NCBI RefSeq assembly: GCF_000423945.1
Contig: NZ_AUIY01000018.1
Span: 1-64,000 of the forward strand
Length of the DNA stretch: 64,000 nucleotides
Reading direction: 5' to 3'
Source of the DNA: Butyrivibrio sp. XPD2002
GTDB taxonomy: Bacteria > Bacillota > Clostridia > Lachnospirales > Lachnospiraceae
Under the pieces are notes generated by a model. It searched no databases. It saw only the letters and a list, made by a program, of their open reading frames with translations, and was not told the origin of the DNA. The number at the start of each line of letters is the position of its first letter. Positions within the stretch are counted from its first letter, which is position 1. The translations under genes and the position numbers were made by a program. Shown here piece after piece: positions 1-7,597 of the stretch.

Positions 1-114
1 CGTGGAATTAAGACTGTATTTGAGAATAACTGGTGTCTTAAAACAAGAAATAATGATAAGATTTGTTTAAATGGTGGCAGATTGAAATTCCACAGCCACC
101 CGGACGCGACTTAG
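1..114 (+). CDS. Possible C-terminal end of a gene cut by the window edge
   Basis: An open frame runs from the first base to a TAG at 112-114 and encodes about 37 residues ending in HSHPDAT. It is followed within 30 bases by a terminator-like inverted repeat on the same strand, which is what makes it worth listing. I recognise no family and cannot exclude that it is chance. Confidence 0.2.
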   Translation, partial: RGIKTVFENNWCLKTRNNDKICLNGGRLKFHSHPDAT

Positions 115-142
115 TTCACTCAGATGAAAATCGGTCTGAAGC

Positions 143-192
143 CCAAACAAAAGGACAGATTTTGAATATATGAAGTCTGTTTTTTTGTTTGG
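143..192 (+). terminator. Rho-independent terminator
   Basis: A 17-bp stem (143-159 with 176-192, two G-U pairs) has a run of seven T in its distal arm (180-186). It reads on the plus strand and would end whatever enters from the left edge. Confidence 0.5.
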
Positions 193-286
193 TCTTACAC
201 CGATTGTTCACGTTCCGAGATAATGTCTGTTTGTATTATTAAGTATAACATACCCCTTAGTGGGGCTAAGCTGCAGATCGGTGGTG

Positions 287-477
287 CTAAATAAAAAAAC
301 AATAGTGCTGAGCAAAGATTAGCACCGGTGCTATCAGACCGAAATAATCAACCGTCACAGAAACATTCTTTGCTAGTCCGTTCTTTGCGTATACATATAC
401 ATGACAGGTTCCGACACTGACTCCGTTGATATTGCCATTCTTATCAACAGTTGCAAGGAAGCAAGGATGGACGTAGC
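287..477 (-). pseudogene. Remnant of a bacterial Ig-like (BIG2) domain protein
   Basis: Read on the minus strand, the frame ending at TAG 287-289 contains ATVDKNGNINGVSVGT followed by a stretch of alternating V/Y/T residues and AKNGLAKNVSVTV. This is the typical second half of a BIG2 Ig-like domain (ATVDKNGVVTGVSAGT... in the family). No start codon, signal peptide or upstream domain is present, so this is a fragment of a larger surface protein gene. The family call rests on the motif alone. Confidence 0.55.
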
Positions 478-624
478 TCAGAAACTGTTTTCAAATTATT
501 TGAATAAATTAAAGTATGTCCCATATTGCGGAAAACGGTGAAAAAAACTATAATGTAATTAACCGAAATGTATTTAGGCGAAATCAATTTCGGCAAAACG
601 CAGTTTGACACTTGGAGGTGTTCT

Positions 625-2007
625 ATGCAAGAAATTTTTAGAGGCAGAACAAAAGAACTTGCTGTTCTGGATAAAAAATATAAAAACGACAACTTTATTA
701 TGACTGTACTTTATGGACGGCGAAGAATTGGCAAGACTATGCTCATAAACAAATTCATAAAAGAGCATGATTGTAAACATATATCCTTCACAGCTGTTGA
801 AAGAGGCGAGGCTGAGCTGTTATCAATGATGACGGAGTCTGTACTTGCAGCCTTGGCTCCGGATATGCTTGGAAACATCAGCTTTAACAGCTTTGAAAAC
901 ATTTTTGATTATGTAGGAAAACAGGCCGAAAAAGAGAGGATTATCTTTGTAATTGATGAATATCCGTATCTGGCAAAGCAGTGCCCGTATATCCAGTCCG
1001 TTTTGCAGAAGTATATCGATACCAGCTGGAAAAACAGCAAACTATTCTTCATCATATGCGGTTCCCTCGTAAGCTTTATGAAAGATGAAGTTTTGGCTGA
1101 ATCGGCTCCTCTCCATGGAAGAAGTGACCTTGAGCTGAAACTGAGGCCTTTCAACTATATTGAAACAGCACAGTTTCTTGATGGATATAATAGTGAAGAT
1201 AAAGCAATCTGCTATGGACTCACCAATGGAGTGGCAAAATACATTGTACAGTTCGATACATCCCTTAGTCTTGAGGAAAACATCCTTGATCAGTTCTATT
1301 CTATTGGCGGATATTTCTCTGAGGAACAGATAAGGACCACTGTCACCAGTGAAAAACAGAGTCCGGCTTTATATAACTCCATCATATCTGCAGTAGCAAC
1401 CGGACACACAAAAAACGGAGAGATTGCTTCATGTGTAGGTGCAGATGATGTGACCTATCCTCTTAAGGTCCTTACCAATGCAGAGATCCTTGAAAAGAGG
1501 ATGTCAAAAAAACCTTATTACGTGCTTAATGATAGCATGCTCGAATTCTGGTTTCGATATGTAAACAGAGCAACAAGCTTAATAAACGCAGACAACGGCC
1601 AGGCATATTATTACTCAAATGTAAAAGATCATCTTCATGACTTTATGGGGAAAATATTTGAAAAAATGGCAAAAGAATACCTCATGCTCAATGCCGGCAA
1701 TAATGGGCTCCCTATCTTGACTGAAATTACTGATTATCAGGATTCTGTTTTAGATGAAGAACGAAAACCTAAACAGATAGAAATAGATCTTCTTGGCAAA
1801 AATGGAAAAGACATTCTCCTTGTTGGTGAATGCAAATTTAAGAACTCCCAGTTTGACAAGTCTGATTTTCAAAATCTGATGGATAAGATAAAGTACCTTC
1901 CGGTCACAAATCCTCTGGTATGCATATTTTCTCTTGGCGGATTTTCTGATTATGTGAAAAACAACAAGGGAGATTGTTTGCTTATCGGAATCGATGATAT
2001 GTATTGA
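625..2007 (+). CDS. DUF234-type P-loop ATPase with PD-(D/E)XK-like C-terminus
   Basis: A 460-residue cytoplasmic ATPase of the archaeal-ATPase/DUF234 group. The Walker A motif GRRRIGKT is at residues 31-38 and a Walker B-like IIFVIDEYPYL at about 106-116. The C-terminal part has EIDLL (about 385) and GECKF (about 401-405), the spacing expected of a degenerate PD-(D/E)XK nuclease fold often called DUF234. The ATG at 625 is chosen over the frame's earlier ATG at 568 because GGAGGTG lies 5 bases upstream of it. Family members are scattered accessory genes of unclear role, with defence or toxin-like functions suggested. It stands alone here and ends in a shared bidirectional terminator. Confidence 0.85.
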   Translation: MQEIFRGRTKELAVLDKKYKNDNFIMTVLYGRRRIGKTMLINKFIKEHDCKHISFTAVERGEAELLSMMTESVLAALAPDMLGNISFNSFENIFDYVGKQAEKERIIFVIDEYPYLAKQCPYIQSVLQKYIDTSWKNSKLFFIICGSLVSFMKDEVLAESAPLHGRSDLELKLRPFNYIETAQFLDGYNSEDKAICYGLTNGVAKYIVQFDTSLSLEENILDQFYSIGGYFSEEQIRTTVTSEKQSPALYNSIISAVATGHTKNGEIASCVGADDVTYPLKVLTNAEILEKRMSKKPYYVLNDSMLEFWFRYVNRATSLINADNGQAYYYSNVKDHLHDFMGKIFEKMAKEYLMLNAGNNGLPILTEITDYQDSVLDEERKPKQIEIDLLGKNGKDILLVGECKFKNSQFDKSDFQNLMDKIKYLPVTNPLVCIFSLGGFSDYVKNNKGDCLLIGIDDMY

Positions 2008-2014
2008 TATTTGC

Positions 2015-2050
2015 AAAAAAACAGCCAAGCAATTGCTTAGGCTGTTTTTT
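2015..2050. terminator. Bidirectional terminator between convergent genes
   Basis: AAAAAACAGCC and GGCTGTTTTTT form an 11-bp stem around a loop that is itself self-complementary (AAGCAATTGCTT). There are A and T runs on the two sides, so it works for the ATPase gene on the plus strand and the FtsW-like gene on the minus strand. Confidence 0.85.
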
Positions 2051-2074
2051 GGTATATTGCTTTTGTTTACAATA

Positions 2075-3436
2075 TCAGTTCTTTATGAATTCTATTTTTC
2101 CAAGCTTTATTCTTCCACGTATATCTATGTCCATGTGCTGTGGATAAGCTGTTTTGTACTTATATATGCTCATTATGATTCCAAGAAAAGCATATGAAAC
2201 CAACAGATTACTGCCGCCTGCCGATATGAATGGGAAGAATGATGAAAAGAACGGAATGATTCCAAAGGCTGCACCCATATTTACGAGGGCACTTGCTAAA
2301 AGAGCCATCATGCAGCCACTTCCCATTACCATACCAAGCTGATTTTTAGTTTTTGATGAAGCGATAAATCCTGCAACGAGCAGTCCCCCTACTGCAGCTA
2401 TGACAGCAAGTACTGCAACTGTTCCCCATGTGGATGAGATATAAGTCAGGATATAATCACTGTCAGGACGCGGAAGCCTGTTGAAAATATCCTCAGAATT
2501 TCCACCTAATAGTCCTGATGATCTGGCAAATTCTCTTACGGTATTAATCTCATAATAAGCGGGAGAGTCTGCGTTAAACATGTGCTCTAATCTTGCTTTC
2601 TGATATTCTGCAAGAGTTCCTAAGGAATACGATCCCCATACTAAAATAATCGGAGATAAAATAAACACTGACCATATGCCTGCAATTACAGGAACTTTTG
2701 GCACTTTTATCCACCCCTTAGCGATTGCTATTGTAAGCTCAGCGAGCATGCTGATAGCCATAATTGCGGCGGGCATTTTCATATGATCAATGAATACAAG
2801 ACCGCAGGGAATCATTATCCACAATAATGACTTGATCAATGCTCCTACTCCACCGCCCTTGTATTTATAGATGATTCCGCCATATAAGGGGACCATCAGA
2901 AGTAAGAGTGACGATGAAAGAATAGCGTTATGTCCTATGACAGCAAAGATTTCAAGCTCGTTCTCACCGATCATCACTATGACGAACAGTGTTATTGCGA
3001 TAATTCTGGAAAACTTGGCTATAACTGTGTAGTCGATAAAATATACGATCAGCATCGTCAATATTCCAAGAATTGTGAAAAGAGCAAATGAGTAGCTACC
3101 ACTGATTTTTAATTCAGCGAGCACTTCATCCCCAAGCAAGTCCATATTTTTAATTAGCATCATATGTATTACACAGCCGATAATGCCGACAACTACTCCC
3201 CCAAGCACCATTGTCCATGCAATCTGCGGTCTGTGTACCCTATCCATGGAAATTCCAACTTCTACCGGATCTCCCATATCCTCTATAGCCGCTTTTTCAG
3301 CAGCTTCTCTGTCCATGCCGGCAGCCATGTTATCTTCAATCTGGTCTTCTATATGTGCTATTATTTCTTCTGCAATTCCTCTGTGAGCCTTCTTGAAGCG
3401 CACCTGTTCAAGAAGTTTTTTGATATACTCCTCCAT
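2075..3436 (-). CDS. FtsW/RodA/SpoVE-family protein with an N-terminal permease-prefix (HAAS-like) domain
   Basis: A 453-residue polytopic membrane protein. The first ~70 residues are soluble and helical (EEIIAHIEDQIEDNM, then DMGDPVEVG), resembling the HAAS/DUF1700 or permease-prefix domain that is usually encoded beside PadR regulators. About ten hydrophobic segments follow. The last third matches SEDS proteins: YQKARLEHMF, SSGLLGG, and FPFISAGGSNLL, the equivalent of FtsW LPFVSYGGSSLL. SEDS proteins are peptidoglycan glycosyltransferases. Whether this variant polymerises glycan or is a regulated relative is unknown. The ATG at 3436 is chosen because GGAGGTG precedes it by 5 bases and it lies 2 bases after the padR stop, which implies translational coupling. 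Confidence 0.85.
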   Translation of the reverse strand: MEEYIKKLLEQVRFKKAHRGIAEEIIAHIEDQIEDNMAAGMDREAAEKAAIEDMGDPVEVGISMDRVHRPQIAWTMVLGGVVVGIIGCVIHMMLIKNMDLLGDEVLAELKISGSYSFALFTILGILTMLIVYFIDYTVIAKFSRIIAITLFVIVMIGENELEIFAVIGHNAILSSSLLLLMVPLYGGIIYKYKGGGVGALIKSLLWIMIPCGLVFIDHMKMPAAIMAISMLAELTIAIAKGWIKVPKVPVIAGIWSVFILSPIILVWGSYSLGTLAEYQKARLEHMFNADSPAYYEINTVREFARSSGLLGGNSEDIFNRLPRPDSDYILTYISSTWGTVAVLAVIAAVGGLLVAGFIASSKTKNQLGMVMGSGCMMALLASALVNMGAAFGIIPFFSSFFPFISAGGSNLLVSYAFLGIIMSIYKYKTAYPQHMDIDIRGRIKLGKIEFIKN

Positions 3437-3438
3437 TG

Positions 3439-3768
3439 TCACACCTCCAGCGCCAGTACATTCATTATTGCCCCTGAATATACATTCCACTCTTCAGTTT
3501 TGCTTTTTAAAAGCTTTTTTCCCTCTTTGGTAATGCTGTAGTATTTTCTTGTTTTCCCCAAAAACTCCTGCTCGTATACCGTGAGCATCCCCTTATCTTC
3601 CAGTCCGTGAAGAAGCGGATACAAAGTACCGGCTTTAAGCTCAAAGACATTCTGGGACTTTTGCCTTAAAGTATCGATCATCTCATATCCGTACATATCT
3701 TTCTCTGACAAAAGCTTTAATATCAGCATGGTCATGCTTCCTGTTAGTAGAGATTTATCAACGGCCAT
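3439..3768 (-). CDS. PadR-family transcriptional regulator
   Basis: A 109-residue winged-helix repressor: LLSEKDMYGYEMIDTL and LKAGTLYPLLHGLEDKG are the canonical PadR recognition-helix and wing region. The ATG has AGGAGG 7 bases upstream. The stop codon is 2 bases from the next start, so it forms a two-gene operon with the FtsW-like protein. The promoter region carries two palindromes that are likely its own operators. Confidence 0.93.
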   Translation of the reverse strand: MAVDKSLLTGSMTMLILKLLSEKDMYGYEMIDTLRQKSQNVFELKAGTLYPLLHGLEDKGMLTVYEQEFLGKTRKYYSITKEGKKLLKSKTEEWNVYSGAIMNVLALEV

Positions 3769-3781
3769 GGTTGTCCTCCTT

Positions 3782-3835
3782 TATATAGATTGTCTATATA
3801 TTGCTTACCTATATACTATATCGATAATCTATATA
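3782..3835 (-). promoter_or_regulatory. Tandem palindromic operators upstream of padR
   Basis: TATATAGA-TTG-TCTATATA at 3782-3800 is a perfect palindrome with 8-bp arms. A second copy at 3817-3835 has one mismatch, and the centres are 35 bp apart. Both sit immediately upstream of the padR start and resemble AT-rich PadR operators, which suggests autoregulation. Confidence 0.65.
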
Positions 3836-3956
3836 TGTCAACATATTATCCATGAAGTTACAGAACTCTTCAAAAGAATACTGTTTGCTGCCATCGCCAT
3901 ACAATACAGGAATGGCTCATTTACAGGTAGAATTATTCGTGCTTTTGCAGATATGT

Positions 3957-4406
3957 TCATGTTCCATATAGCATTTTCCTACGCTCAATTGCTTTTTCAG
4001 TCAGTTCCTTTTGCATATCCTGCCGTTTCTGATACTCCTGGAGCTGTTTTTTCTGTCTTGCAGTCTTCTGTGCTCTGCGCTGGGCATTTGTATTGTTATT
4101 ATTACGCTGTCTGTTTTGAGTACTCTGGCTTCTTATCTGGTTCATGAGTTCTTCCAGTTTTTCATCCTCTGTCAGCAGTTCTGCCTCTCGACCCTTTATA
4201 GCCATGTCAACATGCTGGATTGTTCCGGCTTCGCCGTTTTCTTTAAGGAACACACCTGTTTTTCTCACTTTGCCGTCAAGAACCTGATCTGCCCCGTCCA
4301 TACGGAATTCTGTCTCTTCTGCTCCAAGGAAAATCGCTCCTACACCTGCATCCTTAAGACTCTTTAACTCATCACCCTCTTCACTTTTTTTGCATACATA
4401 GTTCAT
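3957..4406 (-). pseudogene. Truncated duplicate of the EF-hand protein gene at 9222-10214
   Basis: From GDELKSLKDAGVGAIFLG onward this 149-residue frame is nearly identical to the C-terminal ~140 residues of the full-length protein at 9222-10214, including the Q/N-rich linker and the charged helical tail. Similarity breaks off abruptly at about 4372, so the N-terminus and all three calcium-binding loops are missing and are replaced by about 11 unrelated residues. GGAGG directly abuts the ATG at 4406, which is poor spacing. It is most likely a decayed partial duplicate, but the frame has no internal stop and translation cannot be excluded. Confidence 0.75.
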
Positions 4407-4490
4407 CCTCCGAATTATTATTCCTATTTATATAACGCACGAAGTACCCATTTCGTGACATAAAATATAGAAAAAATTGAAATTTTTCAT

Positions 4491-4522
4491 AAAAAAGTAG
4501 GTACCAGCAAAACACTGGTACC
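4491..4522 (-). terminator. Rho-independent terminator
   Basis: GGTACCAG/CTGGTACC forms a perfect 8-bp stem with a 7-base loop, followed on the minus strand by six T. It ends the unit containing 4598-4825 and the XRE gene. Confidence 0.8.
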
Positions 4523-4597
4523 CACCACTATGCAACAATTTCTTAATCTGGCGCCTGCTCCGTTTCCTTAGTCTGGCATAAAAAAAACTCCTAATTT

Positions 4598-4825
4598 TCA
4601 CTCTGTTCGCCTGGAATATATGCAGTCTAAAAAGCCTTTTAAATACAGCTTACAATCTGCCCAAAGAGTATTTTTCCCTCTTCTTAACATCCGCATCCCC
4701 ATGTGCCACATTTCCGTGAGCGGCACAGTGCGTTCCAACCGTTCATTTTTCGCCCATGTTGGAACAGTATGCAAATCTCTTTTACTTATTCCATATTTTG
4801 CTTCTATTATTGTCTGGGTATCCAT
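4598..4825 (-). CDS. Small hypothetical protein (75 aa)
   Basis: Starts MDTQTIIEAKYGISKRD from the ATG at 4825, which has GGAGG well placed upstream. The frame also contains an ATG at 4852 with no comparable ribosome binding site. It lies 66 bases downstream of the XRE-TPR gene on the same strand and ahead of a good terminator, so it is probably the last gene of that operon. The protein is basic and Trp/Met-rich (MWHMGMRMLRRGKNTLW), with no signal peptide or clear membrane segment. I do not recognise the family. Confidence 0.5.
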   Translation of the reverse strand: MDTQTIIEAKYGISKRDLHTVPTWAKNERLERTVPLTEMWHMGMRMLRRGKNTLWADCKLYLKGFLDCIYSRRTE

Positions 4826-4891
4826 GATGATTTCCTCCATTAACTTCCTCATGAAATACCCTTCGGCCGAAAGGTTTTATATCCTTTAATG

Positions 4892-5956
4892 TTATTTTAT
4901 CTTGTCTATCAGTCTTCTCTTTTCCTCGCAAAGAGCGTCAACATCCGCGCCTTCAGTGATGTTCCATTCTTCTTCCAGATACTTGATCTGAAGCTCAACA
5001 TACCTGATGGCATCTTCATATTTTCCAAGTATTTCATAAATCCTTGCCTGTGCCTGGAGATGATCCATGCAAATATGTTCCTTGTGGTTAGTTACATATA
5101 TTTCCTCAGCCGTGTGATATCTTTCCAAAGCCTCCTCATGTTTTGCATTGGATGCATATATGCCTGCTACTTCAAACATCGCATCGTAGTTGTCATGGAA
5201 CTTTTCCTCAATATCAGAAACTATTTTCCATGCATCCTCAGCACGATACTCAGCAAAAGCAATATATGCTTCATATACCGGAACTAAAACATCCTTATGA
5301 TCAGGCAATTTTGAATAAGAATCCAAATATACAGCAGCCTCCTTGGTGCGATGATCAGCGATCAGGTTATCCATAAGGAACAGATAATTCCTGCCTATTT
5401 CAGGATGTTTTTCTATTAAATCCTTGAAAAACTCAATAGTACTGTTATGCTGTCTTGCGTTCCAGTCCCAGACTACTGCCCCTTCACTTTTTTGCAGGAG
5501 CCACTGATCCTCTTTTGCATTAGGATGAAAATTCATAGCCTTTCTGGCATACAAGCTAACATATCTGCTGTCACTAACTATTCTGTGATGATAAAGATGG
5601 GCCAGAAATGTATAAATCCTGCCATCCATTCTGTCAGGATGACTCTCATCATAATCATCTTTTATATCCAGCAGGAACTCCTTTGTATTATTAAACGCTT
5701 CATCCGTGAGCTCATTTTCATAATCAAGCATGTTTTCGATACGGTGGAGCTTTAGCTCTACAGATAGATCAAACAGTTCATCAATCGTAACCCCAAAGAA
5801 TTCCGATATGGACGGGAGCAGTGATATATCCGGGGCACACACATTGTTCTCCCACTTAGATATAGACTGACTGCTTACTCCTAATGCGTCTGCAAGAGCC
5901 TCCTGCGTTGTACTAGATTTTAAACGAAGTGCCTTTATCTTGTTTCCAATATTCAT
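4892..5956 (-). CDS. XRE-family regulator with C-terminal TPR-like repeats
   Basis: 354 residues. Residues 5-60 form a Cro/CI helix-turn-helix (QEALADALGVSSQSISKWE, then PDISLLPSISEFFGVTIDELF). The rest is all-helical and built of TPR-like pairs (YARKAMNFHPNAKEDQWLL, HEEALERYHTAEEIY). This arrangement is common in Firmicutes, where the TPR part may bind a peptide, but no partner peptide gene is visible here. AAGGAG precedes the ATG by 8 bases. It is similar in plan to the gene at 25759-26805 and is probably a DNA-binding switch of unknown target. Confidence 0.88.
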   Translation of the reverse strand: MNIGNKIKALRLKSSTTQEALADALGVSSQSISKWENNVCAPDISLLPSISEFFGVTIDELFDLSVELKLHRIENMLDYENELTDEAFNNTKEFLLDIKDDYDESHPDRMDGRIYTFLAHLYHHRIVSDSRYVSLYARKAMNFHPNAKEDQWLLQKSEGAVVWDWNARQHNSTIEFFKDLIEKHPEIGRNYLFLMDNLIADHRTKEAAVYLDSYSKLPDHKDVLVPVYEAYIAFAEYRAEDAWKIVSDIEEKFHDNYDAMFEVAGIYASNAKHEEALERYHTAEEIYVTNHKEHICMDHLQAQARIYEILGKYEDAIRYVELQIKYLEEEWNITEGADVDALCEEKRRLIDKIK

Positions 5957-6091
5957 TTTCGCGTCTCCTTATATGATTTTGAAGAAACGAAGCTTCATTT
6001 CAGTTCTTACAAGAATAATTGTAGAATATTGTCGTATTGCCCACAATGACGCAGTTTTCTAGTCGGTACAACCTGAGGTTGATTATTTATT

Positions 6092-6170
6092 CTTGTATTT
6101 TGTCATTCTTCCCCGGTCTTTTTAATATCTTCAGGGATATATACAAGCCCCACCTCGTCCAGTCTCACAT
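6092..6170 (-). pseudogene. Decayed fragment of a TfoX-N-like gene
   Basis: The minus strand reads LDEVGLVYIPEDIKKTGEE then a stop; a shift of frame continues DKIQE then another stop. This matches SLREVGLDYLPDDIKRPGKDDKIQE of the intact TfoX-like gene at 7598-7903. Both the frameshift and the stops are visible, so this is a dead partial copy lying 1.5 kb from the live one. Confidence 0.6.
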
Positions 6171-6262
6171 CATATTTGAGACTATGATACTTTAGCGTGC
6201 GAAAGTTTATTGCTCTCACATGCCTATTTTATGGCATTCCTGCGATGATATGCTTTTTTAAC

Positions 6263-6314
6263 AAAAACTCAGTCTCACGGTAGTCTCAAAATTTCATGAG
6301 ACTACCATGAGACT
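6263..6314 (-). terminator. Strong terminator downstream of the toxin gene
   Basis: An 18-bp stem (6271-6288 with 6297-6314, one G-U pair) made of repeated AGTCTCA/TGAGACT units, with an 8-base loop and a T run on the minus strand. It is the first good terminator after the toxin gene, about 200 bases past its stop. Another TGAGACT inverted repeat lies at 6164-6187. Confidence 0.7.
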
Positions 6315-6513
6315 AACTTGAGACCACATCAGTTCAAATTGTCCATGTTCAATCCAATCATCTATATATTGTAGTCGATTGGTTCTTTTGATGGAATATC
6401 TTGTATAAATATTCCAATTATTCCACTCATTCCACGGCTTTTTAGAAGTTTTTGTTGACATTTTGTTGATATTATCCGGTAGCAACCACTTGTTATGAAT
6501 GTGGTTACATAAG

Positions 6514-7059
6514 TCATTTTTTCAAAAACTTATCTGCTATCTTCTCTAACTCTGTAAACTTAGAAGATCTCTTCACCAAATTTCTATTTTTATCTGGCTT
6601 GTTTGTCACCAGATCATACACTTTGTTTGCCCTATTCTCGATCGTATCAGCATGATCTCTGCACCATTTTAGCTGCTTTTGCATAAGTTCTTTATGATTT
6701 TTTATCTCGATAACATCATTCTTGTGTATTGTTAAATCCACTTTCTGTATAACGCTATCTATAACAGAAATCATATTATTGATGTTAAGAACACCTATAA
6801 GTTTACTTGTTCCATCCTCATTTTTCTTACTATCATCAAAAATTTTGATAAAATCAACCTGACTTTTCTTGTTCTGGAATTTAGGCTTTGGCGAAGTAAG
6901 TGGTATACAGTAATGCCTGCCATTGAGAAGTACAACAACTCCAACAAATGGTCTGTTCTCCTTTCCTCTCTGCGGAGATATAGACATAACATTATCATCC
7001 GCATTGGACAAATCCCTGATATATTTTAAGTCAATGTAGTAAAAGTTCAGTTTCTTCAA
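6514..7059 (-). CDS. Type III toxin-antitoxin system ToxN/AbiQ-family toxin
   Basis: 181 residues. The features of the ToxN/AbiQ/CptN endoribonuclease fold are visible: N-terminal NFYYIDLKYIRDL, RPFVGVVVLLNG at 36-47, the conserved PLTSPK at 53-58, LIGVLNINNMISV in the middle and KVYDLVT near the C-terminus. In studied members the toxin cleaves RNA and is neutralised by a repeated small RNA encoded just upstream; some give phage resistance by abortive infection. The start is TTG at 7059 with AAGGAG 9 bases upstream; the ATG just before it (7066) is in another frame and stops after three codons. Repeats and a terminator lie upstream exactly as expected for a type III locus. Confidence 0.88.
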   Translation of the reverse strand: MKKLNFYYIDLKYIRDLSNADDNVMSISPQRGKENRPFVGVVVLLNGRHYCIPLTSPKPKFQNKKSQVDFIKIFDDSKKNEDGTSKLIGVLNINNMISVIDSVIQKVDLTIHKNDVIEIKNHKELMQKQLKWCRDHADTIENRANKVYDLVTNKPDKNRNLVKRSSKFTELEKIADKFLKK

Positions 7060-7077
7060 GTAATCATGCTCCTTAAT

Positions 7078-7107
7078 AAATCGAGTAGGCTGACTCCTAC
7101 TCGATTT
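7078..7107 (-). promoter_or_regulatory. Perfect hairpin abutting the toxin ribosome binding site
   Basis: AAATCGAGTAGG and CCTACTCGATTT form a perfect 12-bp stem with a 6-base loop, ending 3 bases before the AAGGAG of the toxin gene. There is no T run after it. It could limit translation or stabilise the read-through transcript. This is not a standard part of type III loci. Confidence 0.55.
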
Positions 7108-7198
7108 CGCACACGAACATTCCGCACTTCGCGCTCCATGTTCTTACAACCGGCAAATGAATTTGTATGCAAGCATCCATTCGCTTGCCGGTCTTGTG

Positions 7199-7235
7199 CA
7201 ACAAATAACGAGCTACGTCGCATGACGCAGCTCGT
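7199..7235 (-). terminator. Terminator between antitoxin repeats and toxin gene
   Basis: ACGAGCTGCGTC and GACGTAGCTCGT (minus strand) form a 12-bp stem with one G-U pair and a 4-base loop, followed by TATTTGTT. The imperfect T run fits the leaky terminator that sets the antitoxin to toxin ratio in known type III systems. Confidence 0.8.
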
Positions 7236-7251
7236 AAAATTCCTTTTCGCC

Positions 7252-7371
7252 GGTAGGGCTCCCATCTTAATAAAGTTCCCATTTGTTTTATATGGTAGGG
7301 CTCCCATCTGATAAAGCTCCCGATTATTTTATATGGTGGGGCTCCCATCTGATAAAGTTCCCATTTCGCTT
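7252..7371 (-). repeat. Three tandem 41-42 bp antitoxin repeats
   Basis: Units begin at 7252, 7294 and 7335 on the plus strand, each starting GGTRGGGCTCCCATCT and containing AATAAAG or GATAAAG followed by YTCCC. The third unit is cut short at about 7371, followed by a weak partial fourth start (GGTAAGGAAACC). On the transcribed strand each contains two GGGA-type segments and one GCCC segment that could pair. Confidence 0.85.
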
Positions 7372-7407
7372 GGTAAGGAAACCAATACATCTATTCGATG
7401 TAACTAA

Positions 7408-7436
7408 ATACTAACATCTCCAAACATATGTTGCAA
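7408..7436 (-). promoter_or_regulatory. Predicted promoter of the type III locus
   Basis: Minus strand: TTGCAA (7436-7431), a 17-base spacer and TAGTAT (7413-7408), each matching the consensus at four of six positions. It would start transcription about 30 bases before the first repeat. The palindrome AACATATGTT overlaps the -35 side. Confidence 0.5.
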
Positions 7437-7597
7437 TATCAAAAATACACAAATAATATTCATTATAGTTAGACGTGATTACATTCCCCTATTGTCGATA
7501 ACGGCTATGCGCTAACTTTGTGTAATCGCCGGTCCTTTGGAGTTCCTGGGCTCGGATTAGTATGTCTGGAATATCTTTATTCATATTTCTTTCCACG

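Larger units (their letters stand above)
7199..7401 (-). ncRNA. Predicted type III antitoxin RNA (ToxI/CptI/antiQ-like)
   Basis: The predicted transcript starts near 7401, runs through three tandem repeats (7371 to 7252 on the minus strand) and ends at a hairpin terminator (7235 to 7199), followed by the toxin gene. This is the layout of toxIN, cptIN and abiQ loci, where the toxin cuts the precursor into single repeats that fold as pseudoknots and bind it. The repeats are 41-42 bases, close to CptI-like units and longer than the 36 bases of classic ToxI. Folding was not computed. Confidence 0.75.

Noticed and set aside
6294-6485. 62-codon ORF downstream of the toxin gene
   Set aside because: Its 3' part overlaps the 18-bp terminator stem and it has no ribosome binding site.
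7252-7371. Tandem repeats considered as a CRISPR array
   Set aside because: Units are contiguous with no unique spacers, number only three, and are followed by a terminator and a ToxN-like gene; type III antitoxin explains them.
7097-7390. ORFs on both strands across the antitoxin repeats
   Set aside because: They arise from the repeat sequence and cross the terminator hairpin; no family resemblance.
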